This document shows, in pieces, positions 18,422 to 27,534 of a stretch of DNA of 64,000 bases. A program made the translations under genes and the position numbers. A model generated the notes under the pieces. It searched no databases, was not told the origin of the DNA, and saw only the letters and a program-made list of their open reading frames with translations. The stretch is taken from positions 13,560 to 77,559 of the forward strand of contig CAZMSD010000016.1 of the NCBI GenBank assembly GCA_964568855.1, in the 5' to 3' direction. Position 1 is the first letter of the stretch. The number at the start of each line of letters is the position of its first letter. The DNA comes from CAZMSD01 sp964568855 (lineage in GTDB: Bacteria > CAIWAD01).

Positions 18422-18500
18422 GAGATGCGTCTCTCCGGTTGGCATGGTTTCTCTTGTCCGATACGCCCAGTCGATGTCGTCGGTCGCAGCCACAGCTGCA

Positions 18501-19238
18501 TCACGTACCGGTGGATCCTTCGGTCGAGGAATCCAGACGCTTGCGCAGCCCCTCGTTGACTGACTGCACGTATTCCTCGCGCGACAACAGCGCCCGGCTG
18601 ACGATTTTGAGAGTCCCGGGATCCATTTGGCCGTCTTCAACAAGCTGGCGCCCGGCTTCCCTGGCCGCGTCGAGGATCTCGGTCACCGATTCGTCGCTCC
18701 GCAGCCTGCTTCGCAGCGCTGGGCCGTGGGGCCGCAGCAGCGCGCCGGCGAAGCGGCAGCTCAGGTTCCTGCACACGGCCTTGATGTGCACGAGCAGTGG
18801 ATCGAAGTTGTCCATCTCCCAGAAGCCGCAGTTGGCGACCAGGGCGAGATGCACGTCCCGGCGACCATCTCTACGGGAATGTCTGCAATGACCGTCGCGC
18901 AGTTCGAAGCAGGGCGACACCAGCGGAATCGCGCGGTCCAGCAGGTTTTTCAGGGGGCCGCTCATGCCGTCCACGTAGACCGGTCCGGCGAGCACGATCA
19001 CGTCCGCGGCTTCAAGCTTGGGAAGCAGCGTCTGCATGTCGTCCTGCTGAAAACATCTACCCGGTGTCTTGAGCCAGCAGTGGAACTCGCTTTGGCAGGG
19101 ATGGATCGTCAGTTCGTGCGTGTAGTACAACTCGACTACTGCTCCAGTCCCACGCATCCCGTCCAGGAATGGCTTGAGCACCAGGGCCGTGTTGCCTTTC
19201 CCTTTCCTGGGGCTGCTGTTTACCGCGAGAACTCTCAA
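18501..19238 (-). CDS. NAD(P)H-dependent FMN reductase / flavodoxin-fold protein
   Basis: A 245-residue flavoprotein. The start MRVLAVNSSPRKGKGNTALV is the FMN phosphate-binding loop of the NADPH-dependent FMN reductase and iron-sulfur flavoprotein family. The second strand shows DVIVLAGPVYVDGMSGPLKNLLDR, the usual flavin-contacting loop. Cysteines at CQSEFHCWLKTPGRC resemble the metal- or disulfide-forming insert in iron-sulfur flavoprotein-like members, but spacing is not a clear 4Fe-4S motif. It should be cytoplasmic; the substrate is unknown. It is transcribed toward the M1 peptidase gene with a 79-bp gap; no functional link is apparent. Confidence 0.8.
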   Translation of the reverse strand: MRVLAVNSSPRKGKGNTALVLKPFLDGMRGTGAVVELYYTHELTIHPCQSEFHCWLKTPGRCFQQDDMQTLLPKLEAADVIVLAGPVYVDGMSGPLKNLLDRAIPLVSPCFELRDGHCRHSRRDGRRDVHLALVANCGFWEMDNFDPLLVHIKAVCRNLSCRFAGALLRPHGPALRSRLRSDESVTEILDAAREAGRQLVEDGQMDPGTLKIVSRALLSREEYVQSVNEGLRKRLDSSTEGSTGT

Positions 19239-19556
19239 GACATCCGGTTCCCCTGTTGTGTCGTTAAGGAGTATTCACCGCTCTCGGTGCGCGCAACCGC
19301 CACGTCATGCAACGCGATGTGTGACACCCGGCTGCGGGGAGGTGCTTGATTGCGCTTTCCGACTGCGTGCAGAGCCTGCCGATGCGAGCCACTCGAATCT
19401 ACGGCAAACAGACAGAGGAAGAAAGGAGAATCACGGAAGCCGCGCCGTCTCGGGACAACAGCTGGAAAACCTTGCGGTTGCTCCCGTGACCGAGATCCCG
19501 GACACCGGACCGGCACATCATCTCGCCGGCAGGAGTTTAGCGTCCTGCAGGAAAGC
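19239..19556. other. Non-coding or remnant region between divergent genes
   Basis: About 318 bp without a convincing gene. It should hold the promoter of the minus-strand flavoprotein. On the + strand the frame leading into the next gene is open but Arg/Cys-rich and not protein-like, so it may hold remains of that gene's lost 5' end. A GTGACAC copy is at 19321. Confidence 0.4.
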
Positions 19557-20213
19557 GTGGCGGTGAACGAGGGCCTGTTCAACGTGCTCATCGGTTCCGG
19601 CACCATCACGCCCGGGACGGAGACGGCCCTGGCCGACGTCTTCCAGAAGCACGCCGATGTCTGGCTGGGTGTTGAGGTGAACGAAGATGGGGAGATGATT
19701 CCCCGGAGCCGCATCGGCAGCGTTCCTTTCGCCAGCAAGGCCGACGACGGCGTGCCGAGAGGGGCCATCATCATGTGGAGCGGGACGCTGGCGACGATCC
19801 CGTCGGGCTGGCAGTTGTGTGACGGCACTAACGGTACGCCGTACCTGGCTGACCGGTTCATCCTTGCAACCGCTCCGCTCGAGGATCCCGGCTTGACAGG
19901 AGGGGACGAGTTCATCCAGCTTGAAGTATCGAATCTCCCCTCGCACACTCATCATTACGAGACGAATCCCTTAGGAAGGGGGCATATCCACTCATTGATG
20001 GACAAGCACTATCGGGTAGACAACGCCACTTTCTGGATCCGCGGCGCCGTTCCCACCAGCTTGACTTTCGCGGACCATATGGTCAATGAGTCAGACGCAA
20101 CCCATGAAAATGGTGGGCACAGCCACGTAGGCGACACCTGGGCAACAGGCGACGGGAGTCCTGTCTCCTACACGCCCATGTACTACAAATTGGCCTTCAT
20201 CATGAAGATGTGA
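19557..20213 (+). CDS. Tail-collar-like secreted protein, apparently 5'-truncated
   Basis: The readable part begins with ESVAVNEGLFNVLIGSGT and continues through WLGVEV and PRSRIGSVPFASKA. This is a common N-terminal domain of surface proteins in FCB genomes, normally preceded by a signal peptide and about 60 more residues that are missing here. A phage tail-collar-like module follows (GAIIMWSGTLATIPSGWQLCDG, HTHHYE, GGHSHVG, ending YYKLAFIMKM), with its clustered His that bind metal in related folds. The frame is open further upstream to 19350, but that stretch does not resemble protein. Translation could start at GTG 19557 or 19563, with AGGA nearby, giving a protein without a signal. I consider it a probable remnant. 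Confidence 0.55.
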   Translation: MAVNEGLFNVLIGSGTITPGTETALADVFQKHADVWLGVEVNEDGEMIPRSRIGSVPFASKADDGVPRGAIIMWSGTLATIPSGWQLCDGTNGTPYLADRFILATAPLEDPGLTGGDEFIQLEVSNLPSHTHHYETNPLGRGHIHSLMDKHYRVDNATFWIRGAVPTSLTFADHMVNESDATHENGGHSHVGDTWATGDGSPVSYTPMYYKLAFIMKM

Positions 20214-20225
20214 GGAGGATCCAAG

Positions 20226-20561
20226 ATGAGACGAATGATCGTTTCCATATCGATTCTCTGCTGGACCCTCCTGTCTGCAGCCGTGCCGTCCAGCGAGCAC
20301 TACAGCCTGCTCCCTGGCTACTTCCTGGGCCAGATCGCGGACGGGATCCTGCCGCCGGAGAACGTGACGATCTCCACCGATTCCGAGTCGATCTTCCTTT
20401 TCTGGGATGCCGTTCCCGGAGCGACCGGCTACGCGGTCCATTCCTCGGATGAACCCTACGCCGGTTTCATGGAGGACCTTACGGGAACCTTCGACGGGGA
20501 ATCATGGAGCGCCCCGCTTCCGCTGGAGAAGCGCTTCTACTACGTGGTGGCGCTGCGCTGA
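20226..20561 (+). CDS. Small secreted Fn3-like protein
   Basis: A 111-residue product with a signal peptide (MRRMIVSISILCWTLLSAAV) and, after a short linker, a single Fn3-like beta domain (IFLFWDAVPGATGYAVHSS, ending KRFYYVVALR). The same module closes three much larger exoproteins here: the subtilase, the M14 carboxypeptidase and the C25 peptidase. A GAGGAGG site lies seven bases before the ATG, and only 12 bp separate it from the upstream truncated gene, so they are probably co-transcribed. It may be the C-terminal remnant of a larger protein that kept a leader, or a true stand-alone module. The function is unknown. Confidence 0.75.
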   Translation: MRRMIVSISILCWTLLSAAVPSSEHYSLLPGYFLGQIADGILPPENVTISTDSESIFLFWDAVPGATGYAVHSSDEPYAGFMEDLTGTFDGESWSAPLPLEKRFYYVVALR

Positions 20562-20564
20562 TCT

Positions 20565-20807
20565 CTATACCGATCCGGGCTCCATCCAGAGGAAGATGCG
20601 ACGGCCGTCGGCGTCCCGGAAGGAGCCCAGGAGGATGATGATCAGGTCGATCATCATCCAGATGCCCAACCCGCCGATAGTGATCAACATCAGGACCGCG
20701 GTGCCGTACTTCTCAGCGTAAAACCTGTGCGCGCCGAAGACGCCGAAGAAGAAGCACAGCAGCACGGCGACGAGGCGGGATTTCTCGGAAATTCGGGATT
20801 CGTCCAT
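20565..20807 (-). CDS. TM2 domain-containing membrane protein
   Basis: An 80-residue inner-membrane protein with the TM2 signature. The first helix (LVAVLLCFFFGVFGAHRFY) carries the conserved GxHRFY turn, and the second helix is AVLMLITIGGLGIWMMIDLIIILLG. A short charged N-terminus and a C-terminal cap (DADGRRIFLW) complete it. The length is normal for stand-alone bacterial TM2 proteins, whose role is not known. It converges with the Fn3-like gene with only three bases between stop codons. Confidence 0.9.
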   Translation of the reverse strand: MDESRISEKSRLVAVLLCFFFGVFGAHRFYAEKYGTAVLMLITIGGLGIWMMIDLIIILLGSFRDADGRRIFLWMEPGSV

Positions 20808-20893
20808 CGGGTGTCCTTTTCAGCATTTCGTGATACGTCGATTCGTCGATGCCCAGGCCTACTGCTGGCCACCGCTTCAGCAGCGCGCCATTC

Positions 20894-22399
20894 TCATTCC
20901 CGGCCCTCCTCCATGTCCGCCGCAGAGTCCGGTCCCGGAGGGGCGCCGTGCGCCAGTGCCGCTCGCACGAACTCCCTCGCCTGATTCACTGTTTCGATAT
21001 TCCCCTCGAGCTGCTGCGATTCCAGTTCGTGAAGCAATTGTCCGAGTCGCGGGCCGGGCGCCACGCCCAGCTCCATCAGGCGGTGGCCGTCCAGCAGGGG
21101 CTGTATCACGAGCGAATCGTCGAACTCCTCCAGGCGGGCAGTGATCCAGGCCTCCAGTTCCTCGCACTCCTCCGGGTAGAGGCAGGGCGCCAGGCGGCGG
21201 GCCTGCTCCAATCCAGGATGCCTGAGCAGCCGTTTCTGGTCGGCGACGCGCATTTTCCGCGTCCGCGGCAGCCGGCCGAGGACATAGGCCCCCGCGCGCA
21301 GGCGCAGTGCCCGGGTTCCCGACATGCGCAGCGCCGGGGCCAGGGCTTCGATGCACGAGGCGAGGTCCTTCGGCTCCAGTCGAGGAAGCGTAGCGCCGTC
21401 CAGGCCTGCCAGGTCGAGAAACCAGGCCAGCCAGTAGAGAACGGCCTCCGTCGATTCTTCTCCCGGGGACCGGGTCTCCGGGACCGCCGCCTCTTCCGCT
21501 TCCGCGAAGAGGAGCTCCGGCGCGTCGGCGGGGATCCAGTCCACGGTCCCGTCGGCAGGGACCTCCCCGGCGCGGCTGCTCGCCAGGTGTCGGGCCAGAC
21601 GCCACAGGAGGGAATCTTCCGGTTCCTCCGCGGAGGGCGCCGGCTGGGCGCGGGGAAGTCCGTCGGCCTCGCGCAGCACGCGCGCCCTGATCACCTTCAG
21701 CAAGCCGGAATCTTCGAGCAGCCACAGTCCCCGGGCCGGCCGCGGCGCGCGGAAGATCCTGTCCAGCTCCTCGCGAACGCGCTCCATGCTGACCGAGTCC
21801 AGCAGCCCTGCGGAGCGGCGGATCGATTGCAGGGTCCGCGCCTCGATCTCGAATTCCAGCTGGGCGGCGAAACGCAGGGCCCGCAGCATGCGCAGACGGT
21901 CCTCGTCGAAACGTTCTTCCGGATCGCCGATGGTGCGGATCAGGCGGGCGCCGATGTCTTCCCGGCCGCCTACCCAGTCCAGGACTTCCTCCTTCAAAGG
22001 ATCCCAGAACATGCCGTTGACGGTGAAGTCGCGCCGCTTCACGTCGCTGCGGGCGTCGCAGAACTCCACCTGGTCCGGTCGCCGCCCGTCGCTGTAACCG
22101 TGCTCGCTGCGGAAGGTGGCCACCTCGAAATTGATGCCGCGTTCCCGCACGATCATCACGCCGAAGCTTTCTCCCACGGGAATGGTGCGGCGAAACAGGC
22201 GGCGAATCGCTTCGGGCGACGCGGAAGTGGCGATGTCCAGGTCGTACTGCGGGCGGCCCAGCAGGTAGTCGCGCACCGCCCCGCCGGCGATGTAGGCCTC
22301 GAAGCCGGCCTCCCGCAGGGTCCGCACGATTTTCAGGGCGGGTCGATAAAGCGCCTGCGGCGCGAATGGGCGCTGGGGTTCCATCGATTGGAACATCAT
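20894..22399 (-). CDS. CCA-adding tRNA nucleotidyltransferase / poly(A) polymerase family
   Basis: A class II nucleotidyltransferase that adds or repairs the 3' CCA of tRNA, or adds poly(A). The head domain has YIAGGAVRDYLLG, the catalytic DxD in YDLDIAT and the RRDFTVNGMFWDP motif. The neck has RTIGDPEERFDEDRLRMLRALRF, which includes the base-selecting ExDxxR motif. The C-terminal half is helical and less conserved, with DGHRLMELGVAPGPRLGQLL resembling HD-less CCA enzymes. CCA and poly(A) polymerases cannot be told apart safely by eye. The ATG at 22399 leaves about 17 residues before the fold; a longer frame reaches 22471 and no ribosome-binding site decides. Upstream, 268 bp separate it from the divergent subtilase gene. 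Confidence 0.88.
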   Translation of the reverse strand: MMFQSMEPQRPFAPQALYRPALKIVRTLREAGFEAYIAGGAVRDYLLGRPQYDLDIATSASPEAIRRLFRRTIPVGESFGVMIVRERGINFEVATFRSEHGYSDGRRPDQVEFCDARSDVKRRDFTVNGMFWDPLKEEVLDWVGGREDIGARLIRTIGDPEERFDEDRLRMLRALRFAAQLEFEIEARTLQSIRRSAGLLDSVSMERVREELDRIFRAPRPARGLWLLEDSGLLKVIRARVLREADGLPRAQPAPSAEEPEDSLLWRLARHLASSRAGEVPADGTVDWIPADAPELLFAEAEEAAVPETRSPGEESTEAVLYWLAWFLDLAGLDGATLPRLEPKDLASCIEALAPALRMSGTRALRLRAGAYVLGRLPRTRKMRVADQKRLLRHPGLEQARRLAPCLYPEECEELEAWITARLEEFDDSLVIQPLLDGHRLMELGVAPGPRLGQLLHELESQQLEGNIETVNQAREFVRAALAHGAPPGPDSAADMEEGRE

Positions 22400-22667
22400 A
22401 AAAAGCAATGGCTTTTGCCGCTCGATCCGCGCCGGCCTCACCCTCCAGCCGCGCCCGTCTGGCATGTCCATTGCATTTGACTCTTAAGTTTGCCGATTCA
22501 CGAGGGAGGATGGAGAACTATCCTTGTGGATGGCGAACGGGGGACAATGATTTTTCATTTCCCGGGATGGATTCCGAGAGAGTGACGGTCCACAGACGTC
22601 GGATATTGAACATCCCGGAAATGGGTCCAAAAACGGCCGAATCGCGAACACCGGCTCAACGCAAAGC

Positions 22668-25600
22668 ATGAACAGACTGCTCAAGGCTCTTCCAATTCTG
22701 TATCTCGTTGCGACCTCGGTCCTGGCCGGCGTGTTCTCGCCCGGCCTTGAGCGGCTGACGGCGGAGATGAGGGAGCAGGAAAGCCTGACCGTGCTGCTGG
22801 CGCTCGAGGAGCAGGTGGATCTTGTTGCCCTGGATCGCGAGTTGCGCCTGCAGCGCGCCACCCGGGCCGTGCGGCATTCACAGGTGCTGAGCGTCCTGGG
22901 GGATGTGGCCGAGTCCAGCCAGTCCGGGTTGCGCGCGGAACTCGTGGCGCTGCAGGATGCAGGCCTGGTCGCCGGCTGGACTTCACACTGGCTGGTGAAC
23001 GGGCTGGTGGTCCGCGCGCCGCTGGAGGTAATCCGCGAGCTGGCCGGACGGCCCGAGGTGGACCGGGCGGAAGCGAACCTGGTGGTGGAACTGATCGCGC
23101 CGATGGAAGTCCCGTCTCCCAAACCGGACTTTCCCGGAGAACCTTCCCGCAGCGGCGCACGCGACGACATCGGGATCACGCCGGGCCTGCAGGCCATCCA
23201 GGCCGATCGCTGCTGGTACGAACTCGGCGTAGACGGCGCCGGCGCGCTGGTGGGCTGCCTGGACACGGGCGTTAACGGCGCCCACGAAGCACTCGCCGGC
23301 AACTGGCGGGGACTCACGGCGCCGGCAGCCGAATGCTGGCTCGACCGCCTGGGCGGCGGCACCGTCTTCCCCGAGGACGGCCACGGCCACGGCACGCACG
23401 TCATGGGCACCCTCGCCGGGCTGGCGGAGAACGATTCCATCGGGGTGGCGCCCGCCGCGCAGTGGATCGCCTCCAACGCCGTCAACCAGGACACGGGCAG
23501 CGAGTTCGACAACGACATCCTGGCCAGCCTGGAATGGTTCACCGATCCCGACGGCGACCCCGGCACCCTGGACGACGTGCCCGACGTGGTGCAGAACAGC
23601 TGGGGCGTGAACGAGAGCTTCGCTGGCTACTACGACTGCGATTCGCGCTGGTGGACGGCCATCGACGCCTGCGAAGCCGCGGGCGTGATGCTCTGCTGGT
23701 CGGCGGGCAACGAGGGCCCGCTGTCCACTTCGCTGCGCAGCCCGGCCGACCGGGCCGCCTCGTCCACCAACTGTTTCAGCGTGGGCTCCACGCATCATTT
23801 CGAACCTTACGACATCAGCGGCTTCTCCAGCCGCGGGCCCTCCGGCTGCGGCGGCGAGTTCGCCGTCAAGCCGGAAGTGGTGGCTCCCGGCGAGGACATC
23901 TACAGCGCCGACGCCGACGGCGGTTACACCTACCTCGACGGTACCTCGATGGCCGGCCCTCACGTGGCCGGCGTGGCCGCCCTGATGCGCAGCGCCGATC
24001 CCGACATCGACGTGGCCATGATCAAGCAGATCCTGATGGACACGGCCACGGACCTGGGTGATCCGGGGGAGGACAACGTCTACGGCTGGGGCCTGGTCAA
24101 CGCCTACGAGGCCGTGTCGGCGGCCATCAACGGCTACGGGAGCCTCAGCGGCACCGTGTCCGATTCCAGCACGGACGAGTTGCTCGAGGGCGTCCTGGTC
24201 ACCGGCCCGGGCGGTCGGAGCACCACCACGGACGCCGGGGGCGCCTACGCTCTGTTCCTGCCGGCGGGACCGCAGACCATCGACTACAGCGTTTTCGCGT
24301 ATTACACGCACAGCGAGGAGCTTGACATCCCCTCCGGCGGAAACCTGGTCCACGACGCGGCCCTCGACCCGGCGCCGCTGGAACTGCTCTACGGCCAGGT
24401 GCTGGACCCCGACCAGCTTCCCGTGGCGGACGCCGAAGTGCGGGTGCTCAACGCGCCCATCGACCCGGTCTACACGGACGGTCTCGGCCAGTACGAGCTG
24501 GACCTGCCGGTGGGCTACGAGTACGAGCTGCTGGCCACGGCGGAGGGACTGGGCGAGGACCAGCAGACCCTCTTCTTCGCCGCCAGCACCCAGCTCGATT
24601 TCCACCTGCCTGTGGATCCCCGGCACCTGCCCAGCGGCCCGGACCTCTACGGCTACTACATCTTCGACAGCAACGACGAGGGCGGCGTGCCCTTCGAGTG
24701 GAACAGTATCGCGGGCACCGGCACTCCCCTGCACATGGGCGACGACGAGCTGCGCAGCCTGCCCGCGGGTTTTGTTTTCAGTTTCTACGGCGAGGATTTC
24801 GATTCGCTCGCGGTCAATTCCAACGGCATCATCTGGCCCGGCGGCACGGGCGTGTCCGCCTACGCCAACGGCCCGATTCCATCGGAGGAGGAGCCCAACG
24901 GCTGCGTCTACGGACACTGGGACGATCTGAATCCCGCCGCGGGAGGACAGATCTACTACCAGCACCAGCCCCAGCTGGGCCTGGTGGTGGTGGAGTTCAA
25001 CGCCGTGCCCTACTACTACAATGAAGGCGCGGTCAGCTTCCAGGTGCTGCTCCTCGATCCGGCATACTATCCCAGTATGACCGGCGACGCGCAGTGGCTG
25101 GTGATCTACGGCGGGGGCGATCGCCAGAGCTGCACAGTGGGTCTCGAGGACGCGGACGGCGAGATCGGCCTGCAGTACGTCTACGACGGCGACTACGACG
25201 AGCACGCCAGCGAGTTCGACGGCGTGGGTATCAGCCTGCTGCTCAGCACAAATCCACACGGTTATCCGGTGGGCGAGGACCTCCTTCCTCCCTGCATCGT
25301 GCACGATCCCCTGAACGACAGCCAGGACACCGAGGGTCCATGGACCGTGGTGGCAAGCATCAGCGATCTCTCGGGCGTGGCCTCCGCCGCCCTGGAATAC
25401 CGCATGGACGGCGGCGCCTGGAACATCGAGACCATGACGCCCCTGGCCAGCGTGTACAGCGCCGACATCCCGGGACCGGCCGAGCTGGGCACGGAGATCG
25501 AGTACCGGATCCGCGCGGTGGACGCCAGCGAAAACGCCAACGAGTCCCTGAGTCCCACGTGGAGCTTCAGCATTCTCGAACCAGCGGCGCTGAGCTACTG

Positions 25601-26378
25601 CCAGGATTTCGAAGGCGGCTTCGACGATTTCACCGTGGAAGTCTATGAACCGGACGGAAACACCTGGGAGATCGACCAGTACCCGGGACAGGGCAACACG
25701 GCCCACATCTCCTTCAGCGAATCAGGACAGGAGGACCACGCCGCGCTCATCAGCCCGGTCTTCGACTGCGGCGACCAGTCCACCGTGGAGCTGAGCTTCT
25801 GGCATCGCCTGCGCATGGGCTGGAGCACTTCCTGGACCGATGCCTGGGTGCGCGGCTCGACGGACGGCGGACTCAGCTGGCCTTTCCTGCTCGCGGAATG
25901 GCACGCCTTCCAGGAGCCCGAGGAGATCCTGGTGGAAGGCATCGAGGAAGCGGACATCAGTTCCTGGGCCGCCGGGCAGTCCCTGGTGCGGATCATGTTC
26001 GAATACCACGATGAATTCGACTGGTACTGGTACGTGGACGACGTCTGCATCGAAGGCTCCCTTGCCGGGGGCGGCCTGGATCCGGTCCAGCTGCAGATCC
26101 TCTACCTGGGCGGCATGATCATCCAACTCGACTGGGAATCGGTCCCCGGCGCCCAGGCGTATGATGTCTACAGCGCGAATGAAGTCTGGGGGCCCTGGAT
26201 CCTGCTTGCCACCGTCTTGGAGACCGAATACTTCACCACCGTTTCCCAGGCGGACACCAGAGGATTCTTCCACGTGCGCGCCCGCCGGGACGATGGTCCT
26301 CACGCGGCGCAGGCCCATATCCGCTGCATCGATCCGGAAAAGAACCGCCGCCCGCCCGATCACGAGCCGAGACCCTAA
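22668..26378 (+). CDS. Secreted subtilisin-like serine protease (S8), multidomain
   Basis: A 1236-residue protease precursor with a signal peptide (LPILYLVATSVLA) and an inhibitor I9-like propeptide to about residue 150. The S8 catalytic domain has Asp in CLDTGVNGAHEA (near 199), His in GHGHGTHVMGTLAG (near 245), the oxyanion Asn in WSAGNEGPL and Ser in DGTSMAGPHVAG (near 427). Two carboxypeptidase-regulatory-like Ig domains follow, then beta-sandwich domains (FSFYGEDFDSLAVNSNG; CQDFEGGFDDFTVEVYEP, MAM-like). An Fn3-like ending is present (IIQLDWESVPGAQAYDVYSA to GFFHVRARRD). There is no T9SS tail; this Fn3-like C-terminus matches those of three other exoproteins here. It presumably digests extracellular protein. 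Confidence 0.93.
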   Translation: MNRLLKALPILYLVATSVLAGVFSPGLERLTAEMREQESLTVLLALEEQVDLVALDRELRLQRATRAVRHSQVLSVLGDVAESSQSGLRAELVALQDAGLVAGWTSHWLVNGLVVRAPLEVIRELAGRPEVDRAEANLVVELIAPMEVPSPKPDFPGEPSRSGARDDIGITPGLQAIQADRCWYELGVDGAGALVGCLDTGVNGAHEALAGNWRGLTAPAAECWLDRLGGGTVFPEDGHGHGTHVMGTLAGLAENDSIGVAPAAQWIASNAVNQDTGSEFDNDILASLEWFTDPDGDPGTLDDVPDVVQNSWGVNESFAGYYDCDSRWWTAIDACEAAGVMLCWSAGNEGPLSTSLRSPADRAASSTNCFSVGSTHHFEPYDISGFSSRGPSGCGGEFAVKPEVVAPGEDIYSADADGGYTYLDGTSMAGPHVAGVAALMRSADPDIDVAMIKQILMDTATDLGDPGEDNVYGWGLVNAYEAVSAAINGYGSLSGTVSDSSTDELLEGVLVTGPGGRSTTTDAGGAYALFLPAGPQTIDYSVFAYYTHSEELDIPSGGNLVHDAALDPAPLELLYGQVLDPDQLPVADAEVRVLNAPIDPVYTDGLGQYELDLPVGYEYELLATAEGLGEDQQTLFFAASTQLDFHLPVDPRHLPSGPDLYGYYIFDSNDEGGVPFEWNSIAGTGTPLHMGDDELRSLPAGFVFSFYGEDFDSLAVNSNGIIWPGGTGVSAYANGPIPSEEEPNGCVYGHWDDLNPAAGGQIYYQHQPQLGLVVVEFNAVPYYYNEGAVSFQVLLLDPAYYPSMTGDAQWLVIYGGGDRQSCTVGLEDADGEIGLQYVYDGDYDEHASEFDGVGISLLLSTNPHGYPVGEDLLPPCIVHDPLNDSQDTEGPWTVVASISDLSGVASAALEYRMDGGAWNIETMTPLASVYSADIPGPAELGTEIEYRIRAVDASENANESLSPTWSFSILEPAALSYCQDFEGGFDDFTVEVYEPDGNTWEIDQYPGQGNTAHISFSESGQEDHAALISPVFDCGDQSTVELSFWHRLRMGWSTSWTDAWVRGSTDGGLSWPFLLAEWHAFQEPEEILVEGIEEADISSWAAGQSLVRIMFEYHDEFDWYWYVDDVCIEGSLAGGGLDPVQLQILYLGGMIIQLDWESVPGAQAYDVYSANEVWGPWILLATVLETEYFTTVSQADTRGFFHVRARRDDGPHAAQAHIRCIDPEKNRRPPDHEPRP

Positions 26379-26442
26379 GTCCGACAGACTCCTGGATCCT
26401 CCCGGATTTCTCCCGCCTGCGACCACCCGGTGAAGCTGTCGA

Positions 26443-26476
26443 ACCGCCCGGTTCAATAAAAGCGGTAGCATTTTTT
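26443..26476 (+). terminator. Possible terminator after the subtilase gene
   Basis: ACCGC pairs with GCGGT across a 14-base loop and is followed by AGCATTTTTT. The short stem makes it weak, but the T run and position support it. The TTGACG just downstream (26479) could be a -35 element for the next gene, although no well-spaced -10 is evident. Confidence 0.35.
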
Positions 26477-26556
26477 ACTTGACGGTAAAGTCCTTGTTAA
26501 CGAATATCTTAGCCAAAGAAGCAGAATGCCGGCCGTCCATTAAACCAGAGTGAATC

Positions 26557-27360
26557 ATGTCACAGATCGATCAGAATCAGGACGCCGATCACGATCGGTC
26601 GCTGGAACTTCCGCAACCGGATGATGCAGCTTCTCGGAAGTTGGAAGAGTCGATACGTGTCCCCACCGAGCAGGAGACCTTTCGTCAGGTGGCCGTCGGC
26701 TTCCAGGATCCGGGTGCGGCCGAGGCCGATCAGGATCTGTTGCGACCGCCGGGTCGCAGGGTGCGCGAGCGGGAACAGCGCCGCAAGGAGATCATGGACG
26801 TGGCGCGACACCTCTTCGCCGCCCAGGGCTTTCACGGCGCGACCCTGGACGAGGTGGCACGCCGGACCGAATTCGCCAAGCCGACCCTCTACCAGTATTT
26901 CCAGAACAAGGAGCACCTGTTCTACAGCATCCTGGAAGAAGGTCTGGCGGACCTGAATTCCATCGTCAGCAAGGCCCTGCAGGCCGCTGGCAGCGCGGCC
27001 CAGCAGTACCGCACCATCTGCGTGATGTTCCTGATCTATTATCGCAAGAACATGGACTACTTCCTGATTCAGCGGCAGTTCGGTGAGCGTCTGAAACGGC
27101 AGGTGGACAACGCCCATCACCAGCGCGTACGGGACCAGTTCAACCGGCTGGTTGAGGGGATCGAGGAGATCCTCGAGCGCGGGATCCGGCTGAGGGAATT
27201 TCGCCCGGTGGACACGGTCAAGGTCACGCAGCTGTTCCTGGAGACCTTGAGCGTCTACACCTACGCCTTTCGCGAAAGCGGCGAGCTGCGAACGGCCACG
27301 GAAATGGCCGAGGAAATCCTCGGCTTCTTCTTTCAGGGGATAGGTGCGGCGAGTGTATGA
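26557..27360 (+). CDS. TetR/AcrR-family transcriptional regulator
   Basis: A 267-residue regulator. The DNA-binding helix-turn-helix is textbook TetR: RKEIMDVARHLFAAQGFHGATLDEVARRTEFAKPTLYQYFQNKEHLFYSIL, described here only by position, residues about 79-130. The C-terminal helical domain would bind an unknown ligand and dimerise. It is longer than usual because of about 75 polar, acidic N-terminal residues (DQNQDADHDRSLELPQPDD). These may be disordered, or the real start may be internal, for example the GTG at 26761. It stands alone between the subtilase and a convergent lipoprotein gene, so no target is implied. Confidence 0.9.
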   Translation: MSQIDQNQDADHDRSLELPQPDDAASRKLEESIRVPTEQETFRQVAVGFQDPGAAEADQDLLRPPGRRVREREQRRKEIMDVARHLFAAQGFHGATLDEVARRTEFAKPTLYQYFQNKEHLFYSILEEGLADLNSIVSKALQAAGSAAQQYRTICVMFLIYYRKNMDYFLIQRQFGERLKRQVDNAHHQRVRDQFNRLVEGIEEILERGIRLREFRPVDTVKVTQLFLETLSVYTYAFRESGELRTATEMAEEILGFFFQGIGAASV

Positions 27361-27463
27361 GACTGCGGAAGAGGCATCTATCGACAAGGAATGCAACGTT
27401 TTAAAACCACACGGTAGCTATTCATACCGCAGAGTAGTCACTGGCAGCGAAATATATGACACT

Positions 27464-27488
27464 GGCCCCGTGTACGAAATCAGGGGCC
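27464..27488. terminator. Stem-loop between convergent genes
   Basis: GGCCCC pairs with GGGGCC around a 13-base loop in the 174-bp gap between the TetR gene and the minus-strand lipoprotein gene. It could serve either direction. Flanking sequence is A/T-rich but lacks a long T run. Confidence 0.35.
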
Positions 27489-27534
27489 TAATTGCATGAA
27501 TAACTAATAGATAGAAAGACTCCGAGTCCCGGGA

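Noticed and set aside
22983..25706. A 907-codon minus-strand frame over the subtilase gene
   Set aside because: The + strand carries the full S8 catalytic triad; the antisense frame is Val/His/Arg-biased shadow sequence.
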